Positions 9,026-16,950 of a stretch of 45,250 bases of DNA are shown here, piece by piece. The stretch covers positions 1 to 45,250 of the forward strand of contig CAKNJR010000013.1 in the NCBI GenBank assembly GCA_930986425.1, given 5' to 3'. Origin of the DNA: an uncultured Clostridium sp. (GTDB lineage: Bacteria; Bacillota; Clostridia; TANB77; CAG-508). The notes under the pieces were generated by a model. It ran no database searches, was not told the origin of the DNA, and saw only the letters and a program-made list of their open reading frames with translations. The translations under genes were made by a program, and so were the position numbers. How positions within the stretch are numbered: the first letter of the stretch is position 1; every line of letters begins with the position of its first letter.

Positions 9026-10912
9026 CTATTTTCTTATTACTAATTTATCAAATTTGCTATTTATGTAATCCTCTAATTTTTGCATAAATATATCTCCTTT
9101 GATTTCTTTTTTAGCAACCATATCTAATCCTTTTTCCCAGCTAGCTGTTAGTTTTGGATTTAGCATATCTGGCATTGACATTTTTACAATATCATAAATA
9201 TATTCTCCTTTTTGAGTCGGCGTAATTATCTGCGTTTTTGTATTTATTTGAATATATTTTATTTTTTCTAATTTTTTAATTATTTCTGCTCTAGTTGCAC
9301 TTGTGCCAATTCCCGCACCTTTTATTTGTTCTCTTAATTCTTCATCTTCTATAAGCTTTCCTGCATTCTCCATTGCTAGAATTATAGAGCCTGAATTATA
9401 TCTACTTGGAGGTGTTGTTTCAGATTCTTTTATTGTATATTCTTTAACATCTAACTTTTCGCCTTTTTTTACATCTATGTTTTCCACATTTTGTTCATCT
9501 GTTGTGGATTTTTTTAATACTGTTAGATATCCTTGCTTTGTGCAAACTTTAGTATTAGCATAAAACTTTTCTCCGCCAACATTTACTGTAATGCTCATTT
9601 TATTAAATTCTGCTGGTGGATAAAATATTGCTAAAAATCTTTTTACAATTACTCTGTATATTTCTTTTTGCAAATCTGGCAAAGAGTTTAGATTTTCATA
9701 TCCTTTTCCTGTTGGAATTATTGCATAATGGTCTGTTATTTTGCTATCATTAACATATTTTGTTTTTACCAAATTTGTAGAAAATTTTTCTTCTTTCATT
9801 TGTTTTATATAGCCTTGAACTTCTTCGTCTTTATAACCCGAAGCAATTCCATTTAAGTTTTGATTAATTACTTTCGCAACTGCTGTTGAAAGCACTCTTG
9901 CGTCTGTTCTAGGATATGTTACAAGCTTTTTTTCATAAAGATTTTGTATTATTTCAAGTGTTTCGTCTGGCTTTATTTTAAATCTTTTTGTACATTCATT
10001 TTGGATTTCTGCTAAGTTAAATAAAAGTGGTGCATTTTCTTTTTGCTTTGATTTTTTTACTTCTTCTACAACCGCTTCTTTCCCATCTAAAGATTTTATA
10101 AAGTTTTCTGCATCTTCTTTCTTTTTGAAGCCATTATCATTATATAACTTTGGAGTTTGGTAAACGCTTGATGTTTCTGTTACTTTCCATTCAGCTCCAA
10201 ATTTAGTAAAGTCTCCATTTATTTTGTAAAAAGGTACTTTGACAAAATTACGTATTTCTCTTTCTCTTTCAACTATCATACCCAATACGCAAGTCATAAC
10301 TCTTCCAACTGATATAGAGGCTTTCTCTTCATTTATTTCTTTTGCTAACCTTCTACCATATATTATAGAGAGCATTCTTGAAAAATTTATTCCTATAAGA
10401 TAATCTTCTTTTGCTCTTAAATAAGCGCTATCAGATAAACTATCATATTCGGATTCTGGTTTTGCCTCATCAATTCCTCTTTTAATTTCTTCTTCTGTTT
10501 GAGAATCTATCCATACTCTTTTTATTTCTGCTTTTGGGTTTGGCTTAGCCATCATAAAAACTAATCTTTGTATATATTCTCCTTCTCTTCCAGAGTCTCC
10601 TGCATTATATATAACTTCTACATCTTCTCTTTGTAATAACCCTTTTACTATGTTAAACTGATTTTCAACTGCTGGAATTATCTCATACTTCCATTCTTTT
10701 GGGATAAATGGCAAAGTGTCTAATCTCCAAAATTTTAATTTTTCATCATATTTTTCTGGATAACTCATGGTAACTAAATGTCCTACGCACCATGTAATTA
10801 TCCAGTTTTCTGATTCTAGATATCCATTTTTTCTTGTTGTATTTATTTTTAATGCTTTTGAAAATTCCATTGCTACTGATGGCTTTTCTGTTATAATTAG
10901 TTTCTTTCCCAT
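9026..10912 (-). CDS. topB: DNA topoisomerase III
   Basis: 628-residue type IA topoisomerase, which passes a DNA strand through a transient single-strand break. The N-terminal Toprim domain has KKLIITEKPSVA and NAGDSGREGEYI, which provide acidic metal ligands. The catalytic tyrosine lies in TYPRTDARVL near residue 333. GAGIGTSATRAEII follows, as in TopB. There are no C-terminal zinc fingers, matching topoisomerase III rather than TopA. ATG at 10910-10912 follows GAGGG. A good promoter lies at 10983-11011. Confidence 0.95.
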   Translation of the reverse strand: MGKKLIITEKPSVAMEFSKALKINTTRKNGYLESENWIITWCVGHLVTMSYPEKYDEKLKFWRLDTLPFIPKEWKYEIIPAVENQFNIVKGLLQREDVEVIYNAGDSGREGEYIQRLVFMMAKPNPKAEIKRVWIDSQTEEEIKRGIDEAKPESEYDSLSDSAYLRAKEDYLIGINFSRMLSIIYGRRLAKEINEEKASISVGRVMTCVLGMIVEREREIRNFVKVPFYKINGDFTKFGAEWKVTETSSVYQTPKLYNDNGFKKKEDAENFIKSLDGKEAVVEEVKKSKQKENAPLLFNLAEIQNECTKRFKIKPDETLEIIQNLYEKKLVTYPRTDARVLSTAVAKVINQNLNGIASGYKDEEVQGYIKQMKEEKFSTNLVKTKYVNDSKITDHYAIIPTGKGYENLNSLPDLQKEIYRVIVKRFLAIFYPPAEFNKMSITVNVGGEKFYANTKVCTKQGYLTVLKKSTTDEQNVENIDVKKGEKLDVKEYTIKESETTPPSRYNSGSIILAMENAGKLIEDEELREQIKGAGIGTSATRAEIIKKLEKIKYIQINTKTQIITPTQKGEYIYDIVKMSMPDMLNPKLTASWEKGLDMVAKKEIKGDIFMQKLEDYINSKFDKLVIRK

Positions 10913-10982
10913 GTTTCCCTCTTTTTTAGTATATCTCTTGGTTTTATTTTGTTAGATAAATTTCGCTCTTCTTTAAGTCTAT

Positions 10983-11011
10983 GTTATATCACATAGTTAC
11001 TAAAGTGTCAA
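10983..11011 (-). promoter_or_regulatory. sigma-A promoter of topB
   Basis: TTGACA (11006-11011) and TATAAC (10983-10988) on the minus strand, 17-base spacing. Confidence 0.75.
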
Positions 11012-11117
11012 AATTTTGTCTGGAATTTTTCAATTAGGGTAATTAAAAAATTATTTGCATAAACTCCAAATTTTGTACATATTTTAGACATAATTTATGG
11101 GTAGAATATAACTAAGT

Positions 11118-11215
11118 TAAGAGAAAGGAAGTGTTGCCTATACGAATTTGTTCATTTTCTAGTAAATAATCCCCTGTGTGAGAGCTTCTATATTGGAGGA
11201 AGCTCTCTTTTTTTA
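11118..11215 (+). ncRNA. short terminated transcript, possible sRNA or micro-peptide gene
   Basis: TAGACA (11085-11090) and TATAAC (11107-11112) with 16-base spacing point to a start near 11119. A perfect 9-bp hairpin plus T-run ends the RNA at 11215, giving about 97 bases. An AGAAAGGAA motif precedes GTG-TTG and a 12-codon frame (11131-11169, MLPIRICSFSSK), but spacing to either start is tight. No downstream gene is within reach, so attenuation is unlikely. It could be a small RNA, a peptide gene, or both. I do not recognise it as SRP RNA or 6S RNA. Confidence 0.4.
11180..11214 (+). terminator. intrinsic terminator
   Basis: GAGAGCTTC (11180-11188) pairs perfectly with GAAGCTCTC (11199-11207), followed by seven Ts. 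Confidence 0.9.
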
Positions 11216-11307
11216 GTATCTATTGTAAAAATTTTTCTTTGATTTATTAAAATTTATCATAAAGATGAACTTTTTGCATATAATATTATATAATAATTTT
11301 AAAAATG

Positions 11308-11336
11308 TTGACAAATAGTCTAAATGGATGTATAAT
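11308..11336 (+). promoter_or_regulatory. consensus promoter of initiator tRNA
   Basis: TTGACA (11308-11313), 17-base spacer, TATAAT (11331-11336); both hexamers are perfect and the tRNA begins 17 bases later. Confidence 0.9.
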
Positions 11337-11352
11337 TATACTGTTAATACAT

Positions 11353-11428
<76 letters not shown>

Positions 11429-11433
11429 AATCT

Positions 11434-11480
11434 AAAGTCTTACTTCTTTGTGTTAATACTAGAAGTAAGACTTTTTTTAT
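11434..11480 (+). terminator. intrinsic terminator of tRNA-fMet
   Basis: A perfect 13-bp stem, AAGTCTTACTTCT (11435-11447) with AGAAGTAAGACTT (11461-11473), followed by a T-run. Confidence 0.92.
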
Positions 11481-11535
11481 ATAATACTGTATTAATAAAT
11501 TTTGCTAATTATATAAAATAAGGAGTGTGTCTATT

Positions 11536-11811
11536 ATGATGTATCCATATGTAAAATATTCAGATGGTACTGAAGTAATGTTTTCCAATATTTATACAGA
11601 TGATAATGGTTTTGAATGCATTGACGTTCATTTTGAAAGACCTACCTCAAATGGATTTGATTCCGTTAGAATAAAATTACCTACATACGAAGTTACCGTT
11701 TGGGAAGGAAATTATAGTAATGATGAAATTGAATTTTTCAAACAAGTAGTTAAAAATAGTTCTGATTTATTTTATAAATATGCTAAAGAAGGAGGTCTTA
11801 AACTTGCCTAG
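11536..11811 (+). CDS. hypothetical small protein upstream of a DUF4160 gene
   Basis: 91 residues (MMYPYVKYSDGTEVMFSNIY...), probably alpha/beta. I do not recognise a named family. Its stop (TAG 11809-11811) overlaps the start of the DUF4160 gene, whose ribosome binding site lies within this gene, so the two are translationally coupled. DUF4160 proteins commonly pair with a small partner (often DUF2442) in toxin-antitoxin-like modules, so this may be the partner; that is inference. ATG 11536 lies ten bases after AGGAG; the GTG at 11527 is too close to that site. Confidence 0.7.
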   Translation: MMYPYVKYSDGTEVMFSNIYTDDNGFECIDVHFERPTSNGFDSVRIKLPTYEVTVWEGNYSNDEIEFFKQVVKNSSDLFYKYAKEGGLKLA

Positions 11812-12092
11812 TATTTTTGAAAGTTTTCGGATATAAGATTTATTTTTGGTCAAATGAAAATAATGAACCAATCCACATACATATTTCTAAAGGAAATCCA
11901 ACTAAAAATTCTACTAAGGTCTGGATAACTCAATCTGGTGGTTGCATATTAGCAAATAATAAAAGTCAAATTCCTCAAAATGATTTGAATAAATTATTAG
12001 ATATAGTATCGAAACATTACTTTTTAATTATCTCTAAATGGAAAGAATTTTATCATATTGATAATACAGACGATGTTAAATTTTATTGTTAA
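11804..12092 (+). CDS. DUF4160 family protein, frameshifted near its N-terminus
   Basis: The frame from 11817 encodes FGYKIYFWSNENNEPIHIHI, SKGNP and KVWITQSGGCILANN, typical of DUF4160, a small family of unknown biochemistry often found in toxin-antitoxin-like pairs. The good ribosome binding site (GGAGG at 11791-11795, eight bases before TTG 11804) opens another frame reading MPSIFESF, the expected N-terminus, which then hits TAA. One extra T in the TTTT run at 11824-11827 explains the break. A TTG at 11817 exists but lacks a ribosome binding site. So the gene is broken, phase-variable, read by frameshifting, or mis-sequenced. Confidence 0.75.
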
Positions 12093-12096
12093 AAAG

Positions 12097-12130
12097 AATC
12101 AGAAATCATTTCGATTTCTGATTTTCTTAT
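12097..12130. terminator. bidirectional intrinsic terminator
   Basis: An 11-bp perfect stem, AATCAGAAATC (12097-12107) with GATTTCTGATT (12113-12123), lies between the convergent DUF4160 and ABC permease genes. T-rich tails occur on both strands. Confidence 0.85.
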
Positions 12131-12143
12131 TATAAGGGGAATT

Positions 12144-13607
12144 CTATATATTTTTTATATTTCTCTTTTTAAATATTATAAATGTTGGTATTAACATTAT
12201 TAGTAGATATACTACGCATATAATTATAGATGTTATTAAATTCATTCCTTCCATATATGGTAGTCCGCCGAATAAGTACTGGCTTAAATCCCAGTTCATT
12301 GTAACGAAATATTTCATAAATGTTAAGTTATATGCTATTGCTAGTTGATTTATTATTGATGCGCCCATATATCCTAAAAGTGATACTGTTATTGCTAGAG
12401 CACTGTTTGAGAATATAGTGCTTATTGCAAATGCTAATGTTGCTAGCAATATTATTATTGGTAATTGTGTTAATGTTTGTATTCCTAAGTAAGCAAGTAT
12501 ATTTATTTCTTGTATTACATTTGTACTTAAGTTGTATACAACAACAGGTTCAAATAGGCTTTCAAATCCAAATAATATTCCACCCACTAATATTTGCATT
12601 AAGATTGTAGATACTATTACAAATGCACTTATTATAAGTACTGTTAAGAATTTTGATAATAGTATTTGAGTTCTAGTATATGGTTTTACCAACAATAGTT
12701 TTATTGTGCCTTTACTCCATTCTTCACTTACAATTGTTCCTGCAATCATTATAATTACAACAATTATAAATACTCCGTATTGAGAATAAAAGTACTGTAA
12801 GCTTCCTTTTAAACTATCTGATTTATTTATATCTGTTCCTGTTTCTATTATATATTTGCTTTCTTCTCTAGTAGTTAAAGCATCATTATATTCTTTCTGT
12901 TCTTCAAAGTCTAATTCTTTATTTTCTAAATCATATGAGATTAAAGTTCCTGATGATGTTTGATATCTTGTTAATGCTATATTTAGGTAATCCACTCCAT
13001 ATGGTATGTTTTTTTCCAATCTATATTCTGCAATTTCTTTTTCTACTTTTGCATTTTCTATTTCATTATTTAATCCTTTTATTATTTCTGTATCTTGTGT
13101 TTGTGCTTTTTGCTTATTTAATTCTTCTATTTTATTATTTGCATTTTGTAAATCTTCATTTGCAAAGTATTTCCAGTCATTTTCATCTAATTTTGCTATA
13201 ATACTTTCCATTTCTTCAGTTGCTTTTCTCGCTTGCTTTTCACTTTTTTCTGCGCCATATGTGTATGTGTTTATTTCTGTGATATATGGAGAAATTCTGT
13301 CGTTTATGATACTTAATTTCCAATCTGAATCTTTGTATTTTTCCATTAAATTAGATAAATCTAATTCTGATTTTAAATTTATATATAATGTGACATCACT
13401 AGGTTTTTCTGGATTCAAATTAGAAAGTTCTTCTTTTATGCTGTTTATGTAGCTTTCGCTATACATATATGCAGAATATGTTGATGAATTTGAATATTTG
13501 TTAATACAATTTATGAATATCATTAGTAAAAATATTAAGAGCATTGTTATATAAATTGTTTTCTTTTTAAAAATTTTGGTCAATTCATTTTTTATTAAAT
13601 TACTCAA
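12144..13607 (-). CDS. ABC-2 type transporter permease with large extracytoplasmic coiled-coil region
   Basis: 487 residues. One transmembrane helix (~17-37) is followed by ~220 hydrophilic, Lys/Glu-rich residues with coiled-coil character. A membrane domain of about six helices begins near residue 270 and includes VSEEWSKGTIKLLLVKPYTR, typical of ABC-2 permeases. It pairs with the ATPase encoded just upstream; the genes overlap by eight bases (TTGAGTAA). The TTG start is supported by GGGGG eight bases upstream. Substrate is unknown; similar exporters handle antimicrobial peptides or lipids. Confidence 0.85.
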   Translation of the reverse strand: MSNLIKNELTKIFKKKTIYITMLLIFLLMIFINCINKYSNSSTYSAYMYSESYINSIKEELSNLNPEKPSDVTLYINLKSELDLSNLMEKYKDSDWKLSIINDRISPYITEINTYTYGAEKSEKQARKATEEMESIIAKLDENDWKYFANEDLQNANNKIEELNKQKAQTQDTEIIKGLNNEIENAKVEKEIAEYRLEKNIPYGVDYLNIALTRYQTSSGTLISYDLENKELDFEEQKEYNDALTTREESKYIIETGTDINKSDSLKGSLQYFYSQYGVFIIVVIIMIAGTIVSEEWSKGTIKLLLVKPYTRTQILLSKFLTVLIISAFVIVSTILMQILVGGILFGFESLFEPVVVYNLSTNVIQEINILAYLGIQTLTQLPIIILLATLAFAISTIFSNSALAITVSLLGYMGASIINQLAIAYNLTFMKYFVTMNWDLSQYLFGGLPYMEGMNLITSIIICVVYLLIMLIPTFIIFKKRNIKNI

Positions 13608-14532
13608 TTATATTACCCCCTGTCTTTTCAAAGAATGCCTCTTCAAGTGTTTTCTCTTCCTGTTTTACTTCGAAAATTTTTATATTGTTTTCTACTAATT
13701 TACTTATTATATATGGCACTTCTTCTTTTGAAATATTAACTTTTAGTATTTTGCTGTCTTTTACTTCTAGCCCTAATATTTTATTATTTCTTAAGTCCAT
13801 ACTTAATATTGTTTCTGCTTTATCTGCATTATCTACTTCAAATATTTCTACTTCATTACTTGCTTCATGTTTTATTTTAGAAATTTCACTTGTTTCTATT
13901 ACTTCTCCATTTTTTATTATACAAACTTTTGTACAGAAGTTATCTAATTCTGCTAAGTTGTGGCTAGATATTAGAATTGCCATTTTTTCTTTTTCTGCGA
14001 GATTTACCAGTAACTCTCTCATTTCTTTGATACCCTCTGGGTCTAATCCATTTGTAGGTTCATCTAATATTAGTAAATTAGGTTTATGCAGAATTGCTTG
14101 TGCAATTCCTAATCTTTGCCTCATTCCTAATGAATATTTTGATACCTTATCATTTATTCTTTTTTCTAACTTTACTAGTTTTACTACTTCATCTATTCTT
14201 TCTGTTCCTATATTTTTATATAAATTTGCTACAAGTTTTAGGTTTTGATATCCTGATAAATACATATACATATCTGGATTTTCTACTATTGCTCCGACTT
14301 TTTTTATTGCATTTGTAAAGTTTCTTTCAATATCATATCCATTAATACTAACTTTTCCACTTGTTATACTTTGAAGTCCTAATATTAATTTTATTGTTGT
14401 GGTTTTCCCAGCTCCATTTGGCCCTATAAAGCCTAATATGTCTCCTTCTTTTACTTCTAAGGAAACGTTTTTTAGAATTTGCTTTTTACCAAATGTTTTG
14501 CATAAGCTTTCACATTTTAATATTGTTTCCAT
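13600..14532 (-). CDS. ABC transporter ATP-binding protein
   Basis: 310-residue ATPase of the NatA/CcmA-like exporter class. Walker A is GPNGAGKTTTIK (~38-49), the signature is YSLGMRQRLGIAQAI, Walker B is LLILDEPTNGLDPEG, and the switch histidine lies in LISSHNLAELD. It energises the overlapping downstream permease. ATG is preceded by GGGAGG. A terminator separates it from the sigma/anti-sigma genes upstream, and an AACACGTGTT palindrome (14561-14570) lies in its leader as a possible operator. Confidence 0.93.
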   Translation of the reverse strand: METILKCESLCKTFGKKQILKNVSLEVKEGDILGFIGPNGAGKTTTIKLILGLQSITSGKVSINGYDIERNFTNAIKKVGAIVENPDMYMYLSGYQNLKLVANLYKNIGTERIDEVVKLVKLEKRINDKVSKYSLGMRQRLGIAQAILHKPNLLILDEPTNGLDPEGIKEMRELLVNLAEKEKMAILISSHNLAELDNFCTKVCIIKNGEVIETSEISKIKHEASNEVEIFEVDNADKAETILSMDLRNNKILGLEVKDSKILKVNISKEEVPYIISKLVENNIKIFEVKQEEKTLEEAFFEKTGGNIIE

Positions 14533-14560
14533 TTTTAACCTCCCTTTCGTTTTTTATTTT

Positions 14561-14570
14561 AACACGTGTT
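14561..14570. promoter_or_regulatory. perfect 10-bp palindrome upstream of ABC exporter
   Basis: AACACGTGTT lies ~28 bases before the ATPase start. It could be a regulator binding site. The G/C core stands out in a very AT-rich gap, but no regulator gene is adjacent. Confidence 0.3.
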
Positions 14571-14617
14571 TATTTATTTTTTATTTATAAATTATTTATT
14601 TTTTCTTAATATTTTTA

Positions 14618-14651
14618 AAGTCAAAAATAAAGAGAACCTTAAGTTCTCTTT
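14618..14651 (-). terminator. intrinsic terminator of the sigma/anti-sigma operon
   Basis: A 9-bp stem of AAAGAGAAC (14629-14637) with GTTCTCTTT (14643-14651), with the tail ATTTTTGA on the minus strand. Confidence 0.8.
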
Positions 14652-14665
14652 ACTTATAAATCCTA

Positions 14666-15601
14666 TTATGAACCAATACTATCAAACCCATCTAAATCAC
14701 TTGGCAATTCTACGTCTGTGTCCGATATTTCTTTTTCTTCTATATATATTTTAGAATCTCTATATTGCTGTGTATTTTCGTTTTGCGTATTCATCACATT
14801 TCTAACATTTATCATAGTTTCTTTATCTATCCAACATTCATTATAATTTGATGATTTTGAATCTGTACTATTTTTTCTAATAACATAACATTCTCTTCCA
14901 TTATATACTTTTGTTTCATAGGTTCCAAATAAGTCTAATAATTTATACTGTGGTATATACCACTGACTTATGTTGTAGTAAATGCTTTCTAATACTTGTC
15001 CTTTTTGATGCACTAATAAATCATCATTTTCTCTATACTCAATCTTCTTACTATCATAATGTACATATATTTCTTCATTGCTACCTTCTTGTCCATATAC
15101 TTCATATCTATTTTCATACTCGTTTTTTGAATAGCAAACCATTTTATATTTTCCATTCTTATAATAATATTCAGTTATGTTGCAACTGCTAGAAAAATCA
15201 GATGTATAATCATATAAAAGTATTTCTTCTCTTTTAGCGTAATATTCGTTCATATTTTTCATACTTTCTAATTTTTTATATACGCCATCTAAAATATAAT
15301 TATTGTGAATTAATTTAATAGCAAATTGCACAAAAATTATCAAAATAATAATTAATAAAATAATAATTATCTTTTTCAAAAGTGATAATTTTTTGTTAAA
15401 CTTCTTTAAATATTCTTTATGTCTTTTTACCTCTTGTTCTTTGCTTTGAGCATTGTCATTTTTCATTTGCATATAAATAGAACTACAGTCTTTGCATTCT
15501 TCTAAGTGTTCCTTAATAACCTCTTCTGCATCATCAGACACAGAGTTATTAATATAGTCATTTAATAAATTTTGAACCAAGCTACATTCTTTTTTAACCA
15601 C
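14666..15601 (-). CDS. zinc-finger anti-sigma factor, membrane-anchored
   Basis: 311 residues. The cytoplasmic N-terminus carries the anti-sigma zinc motif: H32, C36 and C39 in EHLEECKDC, plus C6. A transmembrane helix (~75-95) follows, then an external domain of ~210 residues rich in Tyr and Asn, which I do not recognise. Such proteins hold their ECF sigma factor inactive until an envelope signal. Coupling is direct: the GTG start overlaps the sigma stop by eight bases (GTGGTTAA), with AAGGAGG nine bases upstream. A terminator follows. Confidence 0.88.
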   Translation of the reverse strand: MVKKECSLVQNLLNDYINNSVSDDAEEVIKEHLEECKDCSSIYMQMKNDNAQSKEQEVKRHKEYLKKFNKKLSLLKKIIIILLIIILIIFVQFAIKLIHNNYILDGVYKKLESMKNMNEYYAKREEILLYDYTSDFSSSCNITEYYYKNGKYKMVCYSKNEYENRYEVYGQEGSNEEIYVHYDSKKIEYRENDDLLVHQKGQVLESIYYNISQWYIPQYKLLDLFGTYETKVYNGRECYVIRKNSTDSKSSNYNECWIDKETMINVRNVMNTQNENTQQYRDSKIYIEEKEISDTDVELPSDLDGFDSIGS

Positions 15602-16067
15602 TTTTTAATTCCTCCTTCAATTTAATGCTTGCTCTATAATATATAGTTTTTGCCCAAGATTCATCCTTTCCTAAAATTTCTCCGATTTCTTTAAAAGTCA
15701 GCTCTGTATTTATTTTCATAAGTATAATCTTTTTTGATATAGAATTTAGTTTATTAATCTTTTCATATAATCTCTTTTTATCATCGTTCATTTCTATTTC
15801 ATTTTCAAAAGAATATTCTTCAATTAAATTCTCATCAAGTGGAATTTTTCTAATTCGTTTTTCTTTCTTTAAATAGTCTTTCCATTTGTTTTTTGCGATT
15901 ATATATAGCCAATTTAATATTTTGTCAGTTTCTTTTAATTTATTATAGTGCAGTATTGCACTGTAAAATGTTTCTTGTAAAAGTTCTTCGGATAATTCTT
16001 GATTTTTTGTTAATCCTAGTAAATATTTGTATATTATAGAAGAATATTTGTCATATATCTCATCCAC
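15594..16067 (-). CDS. ECF-type RNA polymerase sigma factor
   Basis: 157 residues with sigma region 2 (~5-70: YKYLLGLTKNQELSEELLQE, then LNWLYIIAKNKWKDYLKKE) and region 4 (~100-155: KIILMKINTELTFKEIGEIL, ending WAKTIYYRASIKLKEEL). The size and absence of region 3 mark an ECF sigma. The start is GTG 16065-16067, six bases after GGGAGG; the ATG two bases upstream is out of frame. It is probably autoregulated through the ECF-type promoter at 16090-16117 and controlled by the anti-sigma factor encoded next. The regulon is unknown. Confidence 0.92.
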   Translation of the reverse strand: MDEIYDKYSSIIYKYLLGLTKNQELSEELLQETFYSAILHYNKLKETDKILNWLYIIAKNKWKDYLKKEKRIRKIPLDENLIEEYSFENEIEMNDDKKRLYEKINKLNSISKKIILMKINTELTFKEIGEILGKDESWAKTIYYRASIKLKEELKSG

Positions 16068-16089
16068 ATTTTGCCTCCCTCTATTTATA

Positions 16090-16117
16090 ATAACGATTTA
16101 CTTTTAAAAAAGTTTCA
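16090..16117 (-). promoter_or_regulatory. ECF-type autoregulatory promoter
   Basis: On the minus strand TGAAAC (16112-16117) and CGTTAT (16090-16095) are spaced by exactly 16 bases, the layout of ECF promoters such as those of the SigW group (TGAAAC-N16-CGTA). It sits directly before the sigma gene, as expected for autoregulation. Confidence 0.7.
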
Positions 16118-16134
16118 AAAAATTTTTTATTTTT

Positions 16135-16818
16135 TCACACTGTTATTTTATCTTTCAAGCTTTCATATTTGGCATCTCCTATTCCACTTACATTTTTTAT
16201 ATCTTCTATTGTTTTAAATTTTCCATTAGCTTCTCTGTAATCTATTATTTTTTGAGCTGTTGTTTCTCCTACTCCGGGCAAAGTTTCTAGTTTTTCTTTA
16301 CTTGCTGTATTTATGTTCACTTTTGAATCTACCTCATTTTCTTCAACGTTTGAGTCAGTAATTACTACTCCTACCCCTGCTCCATCCGAAATAAGGTTCA
16401 CTTGGTTTAAATCTTCGTTAATTCTAGGTATATATATTTGCGTTCCGTCTTCTACTATGTATGCCAAATTTATTTTAGATAAGTCAGCCTCTTCCGTTTT
16501 TCCTCCTGCCATATTTATTGCGTCTATTATTCTTGAGCCTTCTGGCAGGGTTACTACTCCCGGATTATTTACTTCGCCTATTACGTGAACAACAACAGTT
16601 TCTTCTGTTTCCTTGCTATTTAGGTTCGTACTGTCTTCATTTGAGTTTTCATTCATTTCTGAGCTTAATTCGTTTGTTTCATTTGTTAGTATTATCTCAG
16701 CATCTTCTTCATATAAATTTTGGTACACATATATCAATACCAACACGAATATTATACTAATAACTATTGATAAAATAATTTTTTGTTTTTTGCTTAAATT
16801 TAATATTATTTCTTTCAT
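16135..16818 (-). CDS. comEA: ComEA-like helix-hairpin-helix competence protein
   Basis: About 227 residues. An N-terminal membrane helix (IILSIVISIIFVLVLIYVYQ) and an acidic linker are followed by an SLBB domain (VVHVIGEVNNPGVVTLPEGS...) and a C-terminal double helix-hairpin-helix (KVNINTASKEKLETLPGVGE ... NVSGIGDAKYESLK). ComEA binds double-stranded DNA outside the membrane during transformation. No comEB or comEC is adjacent. I prefer ATG 16816-16818; the in-frame GTG at 16825-16827 is very close to AAAGGA. The intact gene suggests, but does not prove, DNA uptake. Confidence 0.9.
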   Translation of the reverse strand: MKEIILNLSKKQKIILSIVISIIFVLVLIYVYQNLYEEDAEIILTNETNELSSEMNENSNEDSTNLNSKETEETVVVHVIGEVNNPGVVTLPEGSRIIDAINMAGGKTEEADLSKINLAYIVEDGTQIYIPRINEDLNQVNLISDGAGVGVVITDSNVEENEVDSKVNINTASKEKLETLPGVGETTAQKIIDYREANGKFKTIEDIKNVSGIGDAKYESLKDKITV

Positions 16819-16894
16819 AGTAAACACTAGTCCTTTCTGAACTTTAAAGCTTAGCTCATATGTTCAATTTTTATAAATTTTCCCATTTCTTCTA

Positions 16895-16923
16895 TTGATT
16901 TCTTTTTTATTTATTGATATTAT
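16895..16923 (+). promoter_or_regulatory. possible promoter of D,D-carboxypeptidase gene
   Basis: TTGATT (16895-16900) and TATTAT (16918-16923), 17-base spacing, just upstream of the ribosome binding site. The surroundings are AT-rich, so chance similarity is possible. Confidence 0.4.
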
Positions 16924-16950
16924 ATTTTTTGTATGTTTAAAGGAGAAAGA

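Noticed and set aside
13006..13452. 148-codon plus-strand frame inside the ABC permease
   Set aside because: Antisense to the coiled-coil region of the permease; low complexity and no ribosome binding site.
13685..14248. 187-codon plus-strand frame inside the ABC ATPase
   Set aside because: Antisense to conserved ATPase motifs; no family resemblance.
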